Assembly: GCA_035252015.1 (NCBI GenBank)
Contig: DATFDP010000121.1
Location: 21,581 to 85,580, forward strand
Length of the DNA stretch: 64,000 nt
Source: JAICWP01 sp035252015
Lineage (GTDB): Bacteria; Acidobacteriota; Terriglobia; Terriglobales; Acidobacteriaceae
Reading direction: 5' to 3'
Shown: piece after piece, positions 35,284 through 44,206 of the stretch
How the letters are laid out: each line of letters opens with the position of its first letter
Numbering within the stretch: position 1 is the first letter of the stretch
Notes under the pieces: generated by a model
Databases searched by the model: none
Told to the model about the DNA's origin: nothing
The model's input: only the letters and a program-made list of their open reading frames with translations
Made by a program: the position numbers and the translations under genes

Positions 35284-35739
35284 TTATTTTGCGCCCGGCG
35301 GACGACTGGGGCTGCTGCGAGAAAGTGCGTAAACGGTCCCGATGGCAACGGCTCCTCCAGCGATGGCTCCCAGTTTGATCAGAAAAGAGCGCACTTGGTG
35401 CTGCTTGGCGGGGGCGATCGCCATCCCCGCCGGCTTGGAACCGGCTCCGCCCGCGGTGGGACCCGCTTCCGCCGCTCCGGTTCCAGCCGGGGCCTGAGCC
35501 GGTTGCGCAGGCGGCTTCTGCCCCTGGTTCTGGTTTTGCGGAGTGTTGCCGTTCGTTTGTGGTGCCGGCACTGCGCTGGGAGCGTCCGGCAGCCGTGGTT
35601 GGCTCTGCGTCGTGGTTTGCGACGGAGGCGGCGTGGCGGGGCTTTGCGTCTGTGCTGCCATTATTTCCGGCACACCGCACAGGCATAGTGCCAACGCGAG
35701 ACTCACAATACGCGCGCTATGCTTGTGTTCCCATTTCAT
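35284..35739 (-). CDS. Secreted proline/glutamine-rich protein with C-terminal helix
   Basis: A 151-residue protein from ATG 35739, preceded by GGAGAG. A signal peptide (ARIVSLALALCLCGVPEIMAAQ) is followed by about 80 residues of low-complexity P/Q/T/A-rich sequence, then a hydrophobic helix near the C-terminus (KLGAIAGGAVAIGTVYAL). No family recognised. The layout suggests a periplasm-spanning linker or small export-complex part. It lies between the STAS and kinase genes with short gaps, so it belongs to the same transcript. Confidence 0.6.
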   Translation of the reverse strand: MKWEHKHSARIVSLALALCLCGVPEIMAAQTQSPATPPPSQTTTQSQPRLPDAPSAVPAPQTNGNTPQNQNQGQKPPAQPAQAPAGTGAAEAGPTAGGAGSKPAGMAIAPAKQHQVRSFLIKLGAIAGGAVAIGTVYALSRSSPSRPPGAK

Positions 35740-35759
35740 AATCTGCTCTCCAGCCTGTT

Positions 35760-36185
35760 TCAGGCGGCCAGGTTTGAGGGTGCTTCGTCTCCAGAGTCGG
35801 CGGCCGAAGCTGCTGCCGTCACGCTCCATTCCGCGTATTTCCTCATGGCGTTGGGCAGGAAACCGCTGAAACTGCGCACGGCATCGGATACCGTCTCGTA
35901 AACCTCGAATAAACGGTCAGCACGCGTAAGCTCCAGCACAATGGCCGCCTGCGGCGAGAGAGCCGCCAGCTTAAGGTCTCCGTCGTGCTTCATCACGTCG
36001 GACATGCATTCCAGCAGCATATCTACGCCGGCAGCATCGATGCGCCGCACGGCGGAGAAATCGAATACCAACTGGGGGCGGTCGGAGCGCAGCAAAGGTT
36101 GCACTTCGCGTTGGAATTCCCGGGCCTTTTGCAGGTTAATGCGATCCGGCATGCGCTTCACGATGACTGGTCTACTCGTTCCCAT
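35760..36185 (-). CDS. STAS domain protein (anti-sigma-factor antagonist-like)
   Basis: A 141-residue STAS domain protein of the SpoIIAA/RsbV type with a short C-terminal tail. The core L-V-F-D-F-S-A-V-R-R-I-D-A-A-G-V-D-M-L corresponds to the family's IDSSG region; here the phospho-acceptor serine is alanine (I-D-A-A-G), so classical phosphorylation control is lost. A GAGGAGAT ribosome site lies inside the preceding gene, and the two frames overlap by 14 bases. It may be a constitutively active partner-switch component, or a pure structural regulator of the adjacent nucleotidyltransferase or export complex. Confidence 0.83.
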   Translation of the reverse strand: MGTSRPVIVKRMPDRINLQKAREFQREVQPLLRSDRPQLVFDFSAVRRIDAAGVDMLLECMSDVMKHDGDLKLAALSPQAAIVLELTRADRLFEVYETVSDAVRSFSGFLPNAMRKYAEWSVTAAASAADSGDEAPSNLAA

Positions 36186-37368
36186 ATCTCCTCACTACGG
36201 CGAAGTCGCCACCAAATTGCGGCCCTTGATTGGATGCCGAAAGTGGCTCAGATGAGGGCTCCAGGGTTGCAGCTTGTGGCGGCGGCGATGGGATCTCGGC
36301 ATCGGCTTGAGGCACTGCGGCAGATTGAGAGCGATGGCCTCGCTGCACAACTCCGCGCACTGCCTGCACCGGCAGATATGCGGCAAGGGAAGCTGCGCTC
36401 TTAAGCGTTCGCCAGGCGGCCGACACGCTCACCGTTCCCAGCAGCCGAGCATCGGCAATTTCCACTTCCGCATCCCGGCGCAGGTGCACAAGTCTTCCAA
36501 ATCCGGCTACAGCGTGCGAGGCGTCCAGGCCTGCTCCCACATAGGTGTATGGTAAGACGGTTGTATCCTCCAGCACCGTACCGCAGTCCACCTCCGCATG
36601 ATGCTCCACCACACTGCAACGCGTGACAACGGAGGCGGCCCGCAACTTGGCACGAGTCCCAACAAAAGCTGGCGCCAGCACGCGAGCAGTACGATGGATG
36701 CGGGCATGCTCACCAATCCATACGCCAGGCTTTATCTCCCGTCCCTGGGGCTGAATCTCGCAGCGCATCAGCAGGGCATCCTGTGCCAGGCGGCGGAGGT
36801 CGCGCGTGTTCTCCAGTCGGTTGACATACCCTGGCACGATGTAAGGCTCGGAAGGAAGCCTCGTCGACCGGAGTCCGTTCCGTATCAGGAACAAGGCATC
36901 GGTGCGCCTCGCCGCCTGCACTATCGCGGCATCAAGCGGGTTTCTCCCTTGATCGTATATGACGGTAGCATTCTGGCGCCGCTCTGAATGGAAGCGCAAC
37001 AGAGGATCAAGATCTACTTCGCCATAAGGGCCCAGGCGCAGCAGCAGGACACTCTCCACTCCCTCACTGGCATAGGCGCAGAACGCCTCTTCGGCGGCAC
37101 GCCACAGCTCATTGGCCGGCAAGCACGAAAGCTGGCGATCGTTGGCTTCCTCGCAGGCGCCTTCGCTGCTCAGTGCCGTCACCGCTTCCACACCGGCGCG
37201 GTGCAGTCGGTCGACCACATGGTGCGCTACCGATTTGCCAAGGAGATCTAGCAGCGCAATTGGTATACCCGCGAACACCTCAGCGGCAACGCCTGAACTG
37301 CGATCATTCCGCGCAGTTTCGCCTTCCTCTGGGCGGGCGCCTACAATAATGATTGCTGCTAAATCCAT
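36172..37368 (-). CDS. Nucleotidyltransferase-like protein with left-handed beta-helix
   Basis: A 398-residue sugar-nucleotide pyrophosphorylase-like protein from ATG 37368 (MDLAAIIIVGAR). The N-terminal Rossmann half is degenerate: the usual G-x-G-T-R-L-x-P-L-T donor loop is replaced by G-A-R-P-E-E-G-E-T, so catalysis is doubtful. Residues about 190-300 (IKPGVWIGEHARIHRTARV, TTVLPYTYVGAGLD) form hexapeptide repeats of a left-handed beta-helix. The tail is P/Q-rich. It may have become a scaffold or regulator in the exopolysaccharide cluster. An upstream Met at 37482 is less likely. Confidence 0.7.
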   Translation of the reverse strand: MDLAAIIIVGARPEEGETARNDRSSGVAAEVFAGIPIALLDLLGKSVAHHVVDRLHRAGVEAVTALSSEGACEEANDRQLSCLPANELWRAAEEAFCAYASEGVESVLLLRLGPYGEVDLDPLLRFHSERRQNATVIYDQGRNPLDAAIVQAARRTDALFLIRNGLRSTRLPSEPYIVPGYVNRLENTRDLRRLAQDALLMRCEIQPQGREIKPGVWIGEHARIHRTARVLAPAFVGTRAKLRAASVVTRCSVVEHHAEVDCGTVLEDTTVLPYTYVGAGLDASHAVAGFGRLVHLRRDAEVEIADARLLGTVSVSAAWRTLKSAASLAAYLPVQAVRGVVQRGHRSQSAAVPQADAEIPSPPPQAATLEPSSEPLSASNQGPQFGGDFAVVRRYGNE

Positions 37369-37677
37369 TGCGCCCACCTCACCTGCACCCCCACACCTCT
37401 GTCCCACACCCTGAATCTCAGACCCAAAATGCAAAGCTTTGCCACACAACCCACCTGTTACCCCGTTTATGACGAGTGGCACTCTGTAGGATTTCCATCA
37501 GCGGTTCGAATCCGAATGCGGCTCCAAAGTCCCGCCTTAGCGTTAGTTGAGCCGAATTCGAGCAAGCTAACGTTACAGATGCGCTGCTGCTTGTCCCTGT
37601 TGTCCTAGGCTCTGGAGTGCCGGGTAGAACCCCCATCCCTTTGCTTCTCAAGTCCGGTTTGCCTCTCAGGGGACTTG
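37369..37677. other. Intergenic stretch, no gene seen
   Basis: About 310 bases between the flippase fusion and the nucleotidyltransferase. It has a 6-bp inverted repeat (CGTTAG/CTAACG near 37543-37574) and no ribosome site or convincing frame. It probably holds the promoter of the downstream part of the cluster. A tRNA-like GGTTCGAATCC at 37504 was checked and rejected. Confidence 0.4.
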
Positions 37678-39729
37678 TCACGACGAAACCGCCGGCGTTC
37701 GCGGCTGCAGCTTAAGCAGGCGGTCCACATCGCGATCGTTGCTTCGCGCCAGATCGCGAACCTTGTTCCTGGCATATCGCAGTAGATTTCCTATGCTGGT
37801 GTGATACCAACAACACTCCGTCATCCGCGGCGACAAGCCGCAGAGAACGCGAAAATGTTCGGGTAGCGCGACGGGAGAGACCAGCAGCGCCGCGGCCACA
37901 CGATGGTTGCCTTCAATGATCGTGAGAGGACTGCTCTCATCTTCCCCGATGAGCAGGATGGAAGTCAGTTCGGCATTTTCCTGCCGCACCTCACCGCCGA
38001 CAGCCCTCAGTTTGCGGTGGAACTCCTCGTCAAGTTCAGGACCAGCGTTGCGGATGCGTTCTACGATTTCATTCACGTAGAATCGGCCGCGGGAGAGCTT
38101 GCGCCATTGTGCGCGAGGGAAGAAGCGAAGACGCTCTATGTCGGCGGGTTGTAACTCCACCTCCCACCATTGGGCATCGCCTGGTAATTCACGCCATAAC
38201 GCGCCACGCCGCCGGAACAGAAGGGCACGGCGGAGGGCGTTCTCCGCCTCACTCCCAAAGTCAGGATGTTCTACCAGGTGATGGAACTTTGTCCGATCCT
38301 CGTCAAATTCACGGTGATGGAACTCATTCCTCAGAAACTCGGCAATCACCTCGTCTTCTGCCAGCGGCCGCAGCTTGCGCATGGTCACCAGCGCGGGCAC
38401 AACCGCGACCGGGGCGCGCAGGCGTAAGCGCGCTCGCAGAAAGGGCAGGCAAACAGTTAGCAGCAGCATCCCCAAAGCCACCAATTGCACCACCACCACC
38501 TGGCGCAGGGTTGAATGGAAACCGAGAATCCCCAGCACGACCGCGCCGGCGAAGGCCAGTTGTATCCAGGCGCTGTTGGCAATTTTCCGCGACATCTCAT
38601 AGGTAATGATCACGACGCTCAGCGAATACACACCGGTGGCGGCGGCATAGAGCACCAGCAACGAGGAATAAAAGGCCAGGTTCTGATGCACAAACGCCGC
38701 TCCGAATACCGCTCGCCAGACGAGGTCAGGGAACAGCCACAAGGCCAGTGTGAAACCCCCGGTGATCAGGAGGACGATGAGCAGGGGCATGAACAGCACG
38801 TCGCGTTCGGTTTCTTCTCCAGTGCGCAGGCCGGCAGAAATAGGAAACATGGCGCTGACCACCGACCAGGACGACATATAAACCACTCTGCCGACCAGAG
38901 CCGCGGCAGCGTAGAGGCCGGCGGCTTCGGCTGCGAAAAAGTGCTTAACCAGGATGATATCCACGTTGTTGATCACCACCTGGCCTACGAAGAACACAAT
39001 GGCCTGTATGCCTTCCCCGAAGGATGCCGGCAATCCCGGTTCGGGTGCCGCTTCCAACTCGCGCCCGGGGTAGCCGAAAACGTAGGCCGCCACCTCTGAG
39101 GCAGTAACCGCCGCAATGGCGCCATTTACGCCGAACCCGAAATGGATCAGCAAAAACGCTCCACCTAGCTTGACCACACCTTCGATGATGTAGTTCCAGG
39201 CCAACCGGCGGAAGGCGTAAATCCCCTGCATGCCTCCACGGCGTACTCCCAGAGGAATGTAGAAAGCGATACCAATAGCCAGGAGGATGACCAGCGTGGG
39301 CGAATGCAGGTTGAGATAAGCGGAAATCGGTTCGCTGGCCAGGATCAGCAGGGAAGCGATGGCGATGCCGAACACCCAGGCACGCCTCCGCAGGCCCCGG
39401 TACACCGCCACCTTGGCCCCGCTGCTCTCATTCCGGGCCACGAATTTGGCGCAGACCAACTGGAAAGAAAGGGTAATGCAGGAAATCAGCATCAGCAGCG
39501 TGTAAACTGCTGCCGCTTCACCGAAGGCAATTGGGCCCAGCAGCCGGGCTACGCCCACGTTGTAGAAGAGGTTAAGCAGGCTTACCAGGGCCGAACCGAT
39601 CAGCAAAGTCAGGCTGCCGCTCACGATACGGCCCTGAGTGCCTCGCGAGCGCCGCTGGATGGCGCTCTGCAGTTGCTTGGCTATGGAGGTAAGTCGGGGC
39701 ATGGTTACAGCCAGCTCTCTTCGTCGCAC
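37678..39729 (-). CDS. Wzx-type polysaccharide flippase fused to a ParB-like C-terminal domain
   Basis: A 683-residue fusion. Residues about 35-435 are a MOP/Wzx-type transporter with some 12 hydrophobic helices (SGSLTLLIGSALVSLLNLFY, YNVGVARLLGPIAFGEAAAVY at the start are typical), which would flip lipid-linked oligosaccharide. Residues about 445-683 are soluble and contain S-I-L-L-I-G-E-D, then I-I-E-G-N-H-R-V-A-A-A (605-614), which resembles the D/E-G-N-H-R motif of ParB/sulfiredoxin-fold domains. Such a fusion is not one I know. GTG 39729 abuts the TAG of the exporter gene; Met at 39702 is an alternative start. Confidence 0.82.
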   Translation of the reverse strand: MRRRELAVTMPRLTSIAKQLQSAIQRRSRGTQGRIVSGSLTLLIGSALVSLLNLFYNVGVARLLGPIAFGEAAAVYTLLMLISCITLSFQLVCAKFVARNESSGAKVAVYRGLRRRAWVFGIAIASLLILASEPISAYLNLHSPTLVILLAIGIAFYIPLGVRRGGMQGIYAFRRLAWNYIIEGVVKLGGAFLLIHFGFGVNGAIAAVTASEVAAYVFGYPGRELEAAPEPGLPASFGEGIQAIVFFVGQVVINNVDIILVKHFFAAEAAGLYAAAALVGRVVYMSSWSVVSAMFPISAGLRTGEETERDVLFMPLLIVLLITGGFTLALWLFPDLVWRAVFGAAFVHQNLAFYSSLLVLYAAATGVYSLSVVIITYEMSRKIANSAWIQLAFAGAVVLGILGFHSTLRQVVVVQLVALGMLLLTVCLPFLRARLRLRAPVAVVPALVTMRKLRPLAEDEVIAEFLRNEFHHREFDEDRTKFHHLVEHPDFGSEAENALRRALLFRRRGALWRELPGDAQWWEVELQPADIERLRFFPRAQWRKLSRGRFYVNEIVERIRNAGPELDEEFHRKLRAVGGEVRQENAELTSILLIGEDESSPLTIIEGNHRVAAALLVSPVALPEHFRVLCGLSPRMTECCWYHTSIGNLLRYARNKVRDLARSNDRDVDRLLKLQPRTPAVSS

Positions 39730-42700
39730 CTAGAACAACGACAATTGCACCACCGGTACGATGGTGGCTCCGTGCGAAAAATGGTAGAACTCCTGCTGCT
39801 GCACCCCGAAAGAAATCCGGAATGGATACGCCACCCGCACATCTCCGTTCCCGGAGTTGAGCATTTGCCGCACGGGCTTGACGTATGAGACGAGGAATCG
39901 GCTCTCTACGTTGTCGTAAAAATGCATTCCCTGGCCGCGTGAGTAGGCGAACTCACCCTGCGCCGACCAGTGGCTGTTCGGCCGGTATTCAAAGCGGAAG
40001 CCCGGACGCATAGCCTGTGCCAGAGCAAACTGGCTGCCCTGGACTCTCCAGGCCCGCAGGTAATCGCCCAAGATGCCGAAGGTCAGCTTTTCGCCAAACT
40101 TATGCTGAATGCCAAACCGCGTGCCGGTCTCGTAGTACTCCACAATGCGCGGGCGGAACAGCAGGTCGTCGCCCGAATACTCGGTGAACAGTGAGGTCCG
40201 GCCCCACGGCCGCCCCACGGTAAACCCAATTGTGCCTCTCAGTTCCCGCGAATGCAGTGGAACCTCGGTGAACGGTCCCGCTTCATGCATGGCGCTGGCC
40301 TGCACCGAAATCCAGTTGAAGAACGACGATGTTGACATGTACACAAACTGACGGAACAGGTTCTGGTTCATCGCGAGCGGTGCTTCCGTGTCGCGCCGCA
40401 CAGTGAACTGAATTCCCGGGTTGAACACAATCCTGTTCGACCCCAGGCGGAGCACGGGATTGATTCCGGTGTTGAACGTAGTATCAAAAGTATTGCGATG
40501 CTGGATGAGCAACTCGCTGGGAAACGAGAGAGTGCCGTAATCGTTGCGTTCTTCGGTGAAGCCGGTGATGGTCGGCAGCCCGCCAATGTGCAGCTTGTAG
40601 CCGGCGTCCAGCTTGGTCTCGATCGAGTGGCGCGGAGCCGGCAGCAGTGCCGGATTATGCACTGCCAGCAACTTCGCATCCAACTGGTAAATGTTTATGT
40701 CCTCAAAAATGGGTTGCAGGGAAGCATGCGGCAGCACATTGACATTATCGGTAATCGGCCTGCCCTCCTGGCCAGCAACGTCCAGTTCCGAGCGCTCGGC
40801 ATTTTCATCATCCAGCGCCAGGCTGTCCGCCTGGGCGAAAGCCATGAGCGCGTCCGGCAGGTTCTGTTGCTGCCGATAGACGTTGGCCTGCGCCATCATG
40901 TAGTCGAAGTTGTGTTCATAGTCGGAGGAATTGCCCAGGCTGGCCAATTCCGCCTGCGCATTCTGGCTATGGCCCTGGGCCAGGTCTGCATTGGCCATCC
41001 CGATGGCGATAACCGTGGCATCGGCGCCCGCCATCTTGGCGCGCTGCAGGTATTGCCGCGCCAGATCGTAGTCATGGGTCTGCAGGAAAATATTCGCCGC
41101 TTGCACCAGGTCATCGGAGGTGATGGGCTCGGCTTCTCCGATGCGGGCTTCGGCAAATCCCAGGCTGACCTGCTGGCGGGCATCGTCGAACTGTCCATCG
41201 GTGGCAAATACGCGGGCAATCGCCAGGCGAGCTTCCACGCGCTGGGCGTCCGGTGCGGTTAGCGCCCGTGCGAAGCGCTGCATGGCGGAATCACGGTCGC
41301 CCAGGGTCAGAAGCGCGTCTCCTGTGTCAAGCAAGACGCCGGTCTGGTCGCTACCCGTGCGCTCCGCCGCCTCAATGTAACGGAAAGTTTGCTGGCGATC
41401 GTGCAGGCGCGCATAGTTGTGCGCCATTTGTGCGTAGATGAACGGATCCTGCGGCGAAAGCGCTAAGGCTTGGTTCAGTGCATCAATGGCCTGCCGGTAG
41501 TGGCGCATGTGGTAAAGCGTTTCTGCGAGCGAAAGGTGAATCTGAAGATCGTCGGGCGCGTACTTCAGGGCCGCCTGGTACTCTTTCACCGAGTCCGGCA
41601 ATAGCAATTGCTGTCGGTAGGCGCCGGCCAGCGCCAGGTGCGTGGCCTTGGAATCGCCGATGTAGCGCTGTGCCAGCTTTGTTTCCTTTACCGCCACCTC
41701 GGGATGGTGAAGCTGCAAGTTAGCGTACGCCAATCCCAGGTGGGCCTCGCCGTAATCCGGCTTTAAGTGGATGGCTTTCTGGAAATCAGCAGCGGCCTGG
41801 TGCGCGTTCTGTACGTCGTTGAGCACGAATCCGCGGTTCACCAGCCCCGTGGCCATGTTCGGGTCCAGTTCCAGGGCATGGCTGAAATCGTCAACCGCCT
41901 TGGTTAGCATCTCCGAATGCGTATGGACGTACCCGGCGATCAGCCACAGGTCTTTTTCCTTCGGCAGAATGGGCTGGTAGGTCTCGGCCAGACGCAGGGC
42001 TTCGTCGTAATGCCCCATGTAGAGCAGGTCGTAGGCAAGATACACCGGTGCTTCGCGGTCGCGTGGCAGCTTTTGGATCACCTGCCATCCCAGCTTGGCC
42101 GATTCCGCATAATTGCCCGTCCAGGTCAGGTAGCGTTCGTGCTCACGCATGACCTCAGGGTTGCTTTTCATGCGGCCCTGGGCTCGCTCCAGCCAGGTTT
42201 TCGCCAGCGGCAATTGATGTGATTCCAACGATGCATTCGCTGCGCCCGCCACAATCAGCGGATTATTCGCATTCAGCTTGTACGCCTTCTCGTATTCCTG
42301 CAGGGCGCGCGGATACTGACCAAGCGCGGTGAACAAGTCGCCCAGCCCGAGATACGGCTCATAGGAATTGGGATAATACTTGACCGCGCGCAGCAGGTAA
42401 TTTTGGGCGCCCTTGGGATCGCCCAGATCGCGCAACAAATAACCCAGCGAAATCAACGCATAGCGGTTATTGGGGTCCGCTTGCAGGGTATGCAGGTACA
42501 TTTGCCGCGAGTCCTGCTTGCGTCCCATCTTCCATAGGAGGCTGGCGTATTGCAGGCTGATGTTGCTGTTCTTGGGATCCAGCGAGAGCGCCTCGCTCAT
42601 ATCCTTGTCGGCGGCCTGCAGCTTGCCGGTGTCAGTTTCAATCGCAGCACGCAAGCGCAGGAATTCCGGGCGTTCCTGGCCCTGCATGTTGATCTGGCTG

Positions 42701-43908
42701 ATCTGCCCCGCAGCGAGTTGCGCCTGCTGTTCGGCCGCGGCTTCATTGTTATCGTCGCGGTAAAGCTGCGCCAGCGTCATCCGCAATTCGATGGGATACA
42801 GAATTCCCTCCTGTGGCGATTGCGGAACGGTCTGGATCGCCCGGCTATATTCGCTGATGGCCTCCGGCGTCTGGCCCTGCAACCGGGCGATGTCGCCACG
42901 CAGGGCGAAAATCCGGTAGTGATTGGGATCAATGGCGGCGGCACGATCCAGGAACTGCTTTGCCTGCGCTAGCTGATTGTTATTCACCAGTGCCTGCGCC
43001 GCTGCAATCTGCAGGTTCAGCTGCCGGGGCTGCGCATCGGCGGCCTGTGCGTAAGTGCGCGCCGCATTATCAATCTGTCCGCCCAGTTGATAGGTGTAGG
43101 CCAGCTCCGCCAGGTAACTGGGATTCCGTTGGCGCACCTGCAACAGCGTGACAATTGCATTCTTGTAATCGTGAGTATCGCGATAAAAGCCGGCCACAGA
43201 GCGCAGCACATCGGGATCATTAGGGGCACGGCTCTTGGCGCGCAACAGCATCTGCTGCGCTTTGCCTTGCTGATTCAGACGCAGATACGCCTTGGCCAGC
43301 AGCAAATCGCCTCGGGCGCTGGGTTGCAGCGCGTCGCCACGCTGCAGCATGGGCAGCGCTTTTTGCGGGTCACCTGAGTCCAGAAACAGTTCGCCTGCCA
43401 ACAGCAGGTCATTGGCGCTGTGAGGATTGGCTGCGATCACCTTCTGCAGCAACTGCTGGGCTTCTGCGGTCTTGCCCATCCGCACGTAGGTTTGTGCCAA
43501 TCCGGAAAGTCCCTGGATGGACGATGGCCGCAACTGCAGGCCGTGGTTGTAAGCGTCCACGGAAGCGGCGTTGCGTCCCGCCATGCGCGCGGCATAACCG
43601 TAGGCGAACCAGAGGTCGGCATTTTGCGGTGCGGCATTGGCCGCGCGCTGGGCAAAATCCGCCGCCTGCGAGTACTCGCCCCTTCGCATGGCATCCTGCG
43701 CCGCTCGCGCTACGCGTGCCACCTGAATGCTGGCGCCCCAGCCAATCCCCTGCGGGGGTCGTGCCCACGGCGCCGCCTGCTTCTGTCCCTTCTTGTGGGG
43801 AGCGGCCGGTGAAGGCTGCGATTGCCCGTTGACATCGAAGGTCTGTCCCGGACTTTTCGTGGCCGCCAGAACTAGGGCGCACGCAATGATGGCAATCTGA
43901 ATCCTCAC
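39730..43908 (-). CDS. Giant TPR outer-membrane exporter (BcsC/PelB-like)
   Basis: A 1392-residue exported protein. A signal peptide (IQIAIIACALVLAATKSPGQ) is followed by more than 20 tetratricopeptide repeats (about residues 60-1040, e.g. ADLWFAYGYAARMAGRNAASV), then a beta-rich C-terminal barrel of about 330 residues ending in S-L-F, the terminal Phe typical of outer-membrane barrels. TPR superhelix plus 16-strand-like barrel is the plan of BcsC and of PelB/AlgK-AlgE, which export cellulose, Pel or alginate. The start is GTG 43908 with a weak ribosome site. The flippase follows without a gap, so the two are surely cotranscribed. Confidence 0.88.
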   Translation of the reverse strand: MRIQIAIIACALVLAATKSPGQTFDVNGQSQPSPAAPHKKGQKQAAPWARPPQGIGWGASIQVARVARAAQDAMRRGEYSQAADFAQRAANAAPQNADLWFAYGYAARMAGRNAASVDAYNHGLQLRPSSIQGLSGLAQTYVRMGKTAEAQQLLQKVIAANPHSANDLLLAGELFLDSGDPQKALPMLQRGDALQPSARGDLLLAKAYLRLNQQGKAQQMLLRAKSRAPNDPDVLRSVAGFYRDTHDYKNAIVTLLQVRQRNPSYLAELAYTYQLGGQIDNAARTYAQAADAQPRQLNLQIAAAQALVNNNQLAQAKQFLDRAAAIDPNHYRIFALRGDIARLQGQTPEAISEYSRAIQTVPQSPQEGILYPIELRMTLAQLYRDDNNEAAAEQQAQLAAGQISQINMQGQERPEFLRLRAAIETDTGKLQAADKDMSEALSLDPKNSNISLQYASLLWKMGRKQDSRQMYLHTLQADPNNRYALISLGYLLRDLGDPKGAQNYLLRAVKYYPNSYEPYLGLGDLFTALGQYPRALQEYEKAYKLNANNPLIVAGAANASLESHQLPLAKTWLERAQGRMKSNPEVMREHERYLTWTGNYAESAKLGWQVIQKLPRDREAPVYLAYDLLYMGHYDEALRLAETYQPILPKEKDLWLIAGYVHTHSEMLTKAVDDFSHALELDPNMATGLVNRGFVLNDVQNAHQAAADFQKAIHLKPDYGEAHLGLAYANLQLHHPEVAVKETKLAQRYIGDSKATHLALAGAYRQQLLLPDSVKEYQAALKYAPDDLQIHLSLAETLYHMRHYRQAIDALNQALALSPQDPFIYAQMAHNYARLHDRQQTFRYIEAAERTGSDQTGVLLDTGDALLTLGDRDSAMQRFARALTAPDAQRVEARLAIARVFATDGQFDDARQQVSLGFAEARIGEAEPITSDDLVQAANIFLQTHDYDLARQYLQRAKMAGADATVIAIGMANADLAQGHSQNAQAELASLGNSSDYEHNFDYMMAQANVYRQQQNLPDALMAFAQADSLALDDENAERSELDVAGQEGRPITDNVNVLPHASLQPIFEDINIYQLDAKLLAVHNPALLPAPRHSIETKLDAGYKLHIGGLPTITGFTEERNDYGTLSFPSELLIQHRNTFDTTFNTGINPVLRLGSNRIVFNPGIQFTVRRDTEAPLAMNQNLFRQFVYMSTSSFFNWISVQASAMHEAGPFTEVPLHSRELRGTIGFTVGRPWGRTSLFTEYSGDDLLFRPRIVEYYETGTRFGIQHKFGEKLTFGILGDYLRAWRVQGSQFALAQAMRPGFRFEYRPNSHWSAQGEFAYSRGQGMHFYDNVESRFLVSYVKPVRQMLNSGNGDVRVAYPFRISFGVQQQEFYHFSHGATIVPVVQLSLF

Positions 43909-44206
43909 ACATTCACCAGGATCGTCAGAGATTCGTCCCCTGAAGCGGCAGGCAAGCAGCTTTCCAACTGCTCTGATGCGATTCGTCGCAAAAAAGGGGG
44001 TACCGGAAATTAGCAGTAGCAGCAGTTCTCAATTGCGGCACAGCAGTTCACAGGGTTGGAATCCAGCTTTCCTGGCGGGGTTGCCGGCCGACAACTCGAT
44101 ACAAGGGTCATACCGCTCGCATTTATGTGAAAAGCAGGCGCAGCTCCGGTCAACCAAATTGCCCGCTTTCGGAATCCTAACTGCTGCTCAGGTTTCGGAG
44201 GCTGTC

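Noticed and set aside
37495..37525. GGTTCGAATCC resembling a tRNA T-loop
   Set aside because: Only 3 bp of stem can form and no acceptor or anticodon arms are found around it.
43976..44206. Longer N-terminus of the GT-C-like protein
   Set aside because: The 77 extra residues are serine-rich and not protein-like, whereas TTG 44207 has a perfect ribosome-binding site.
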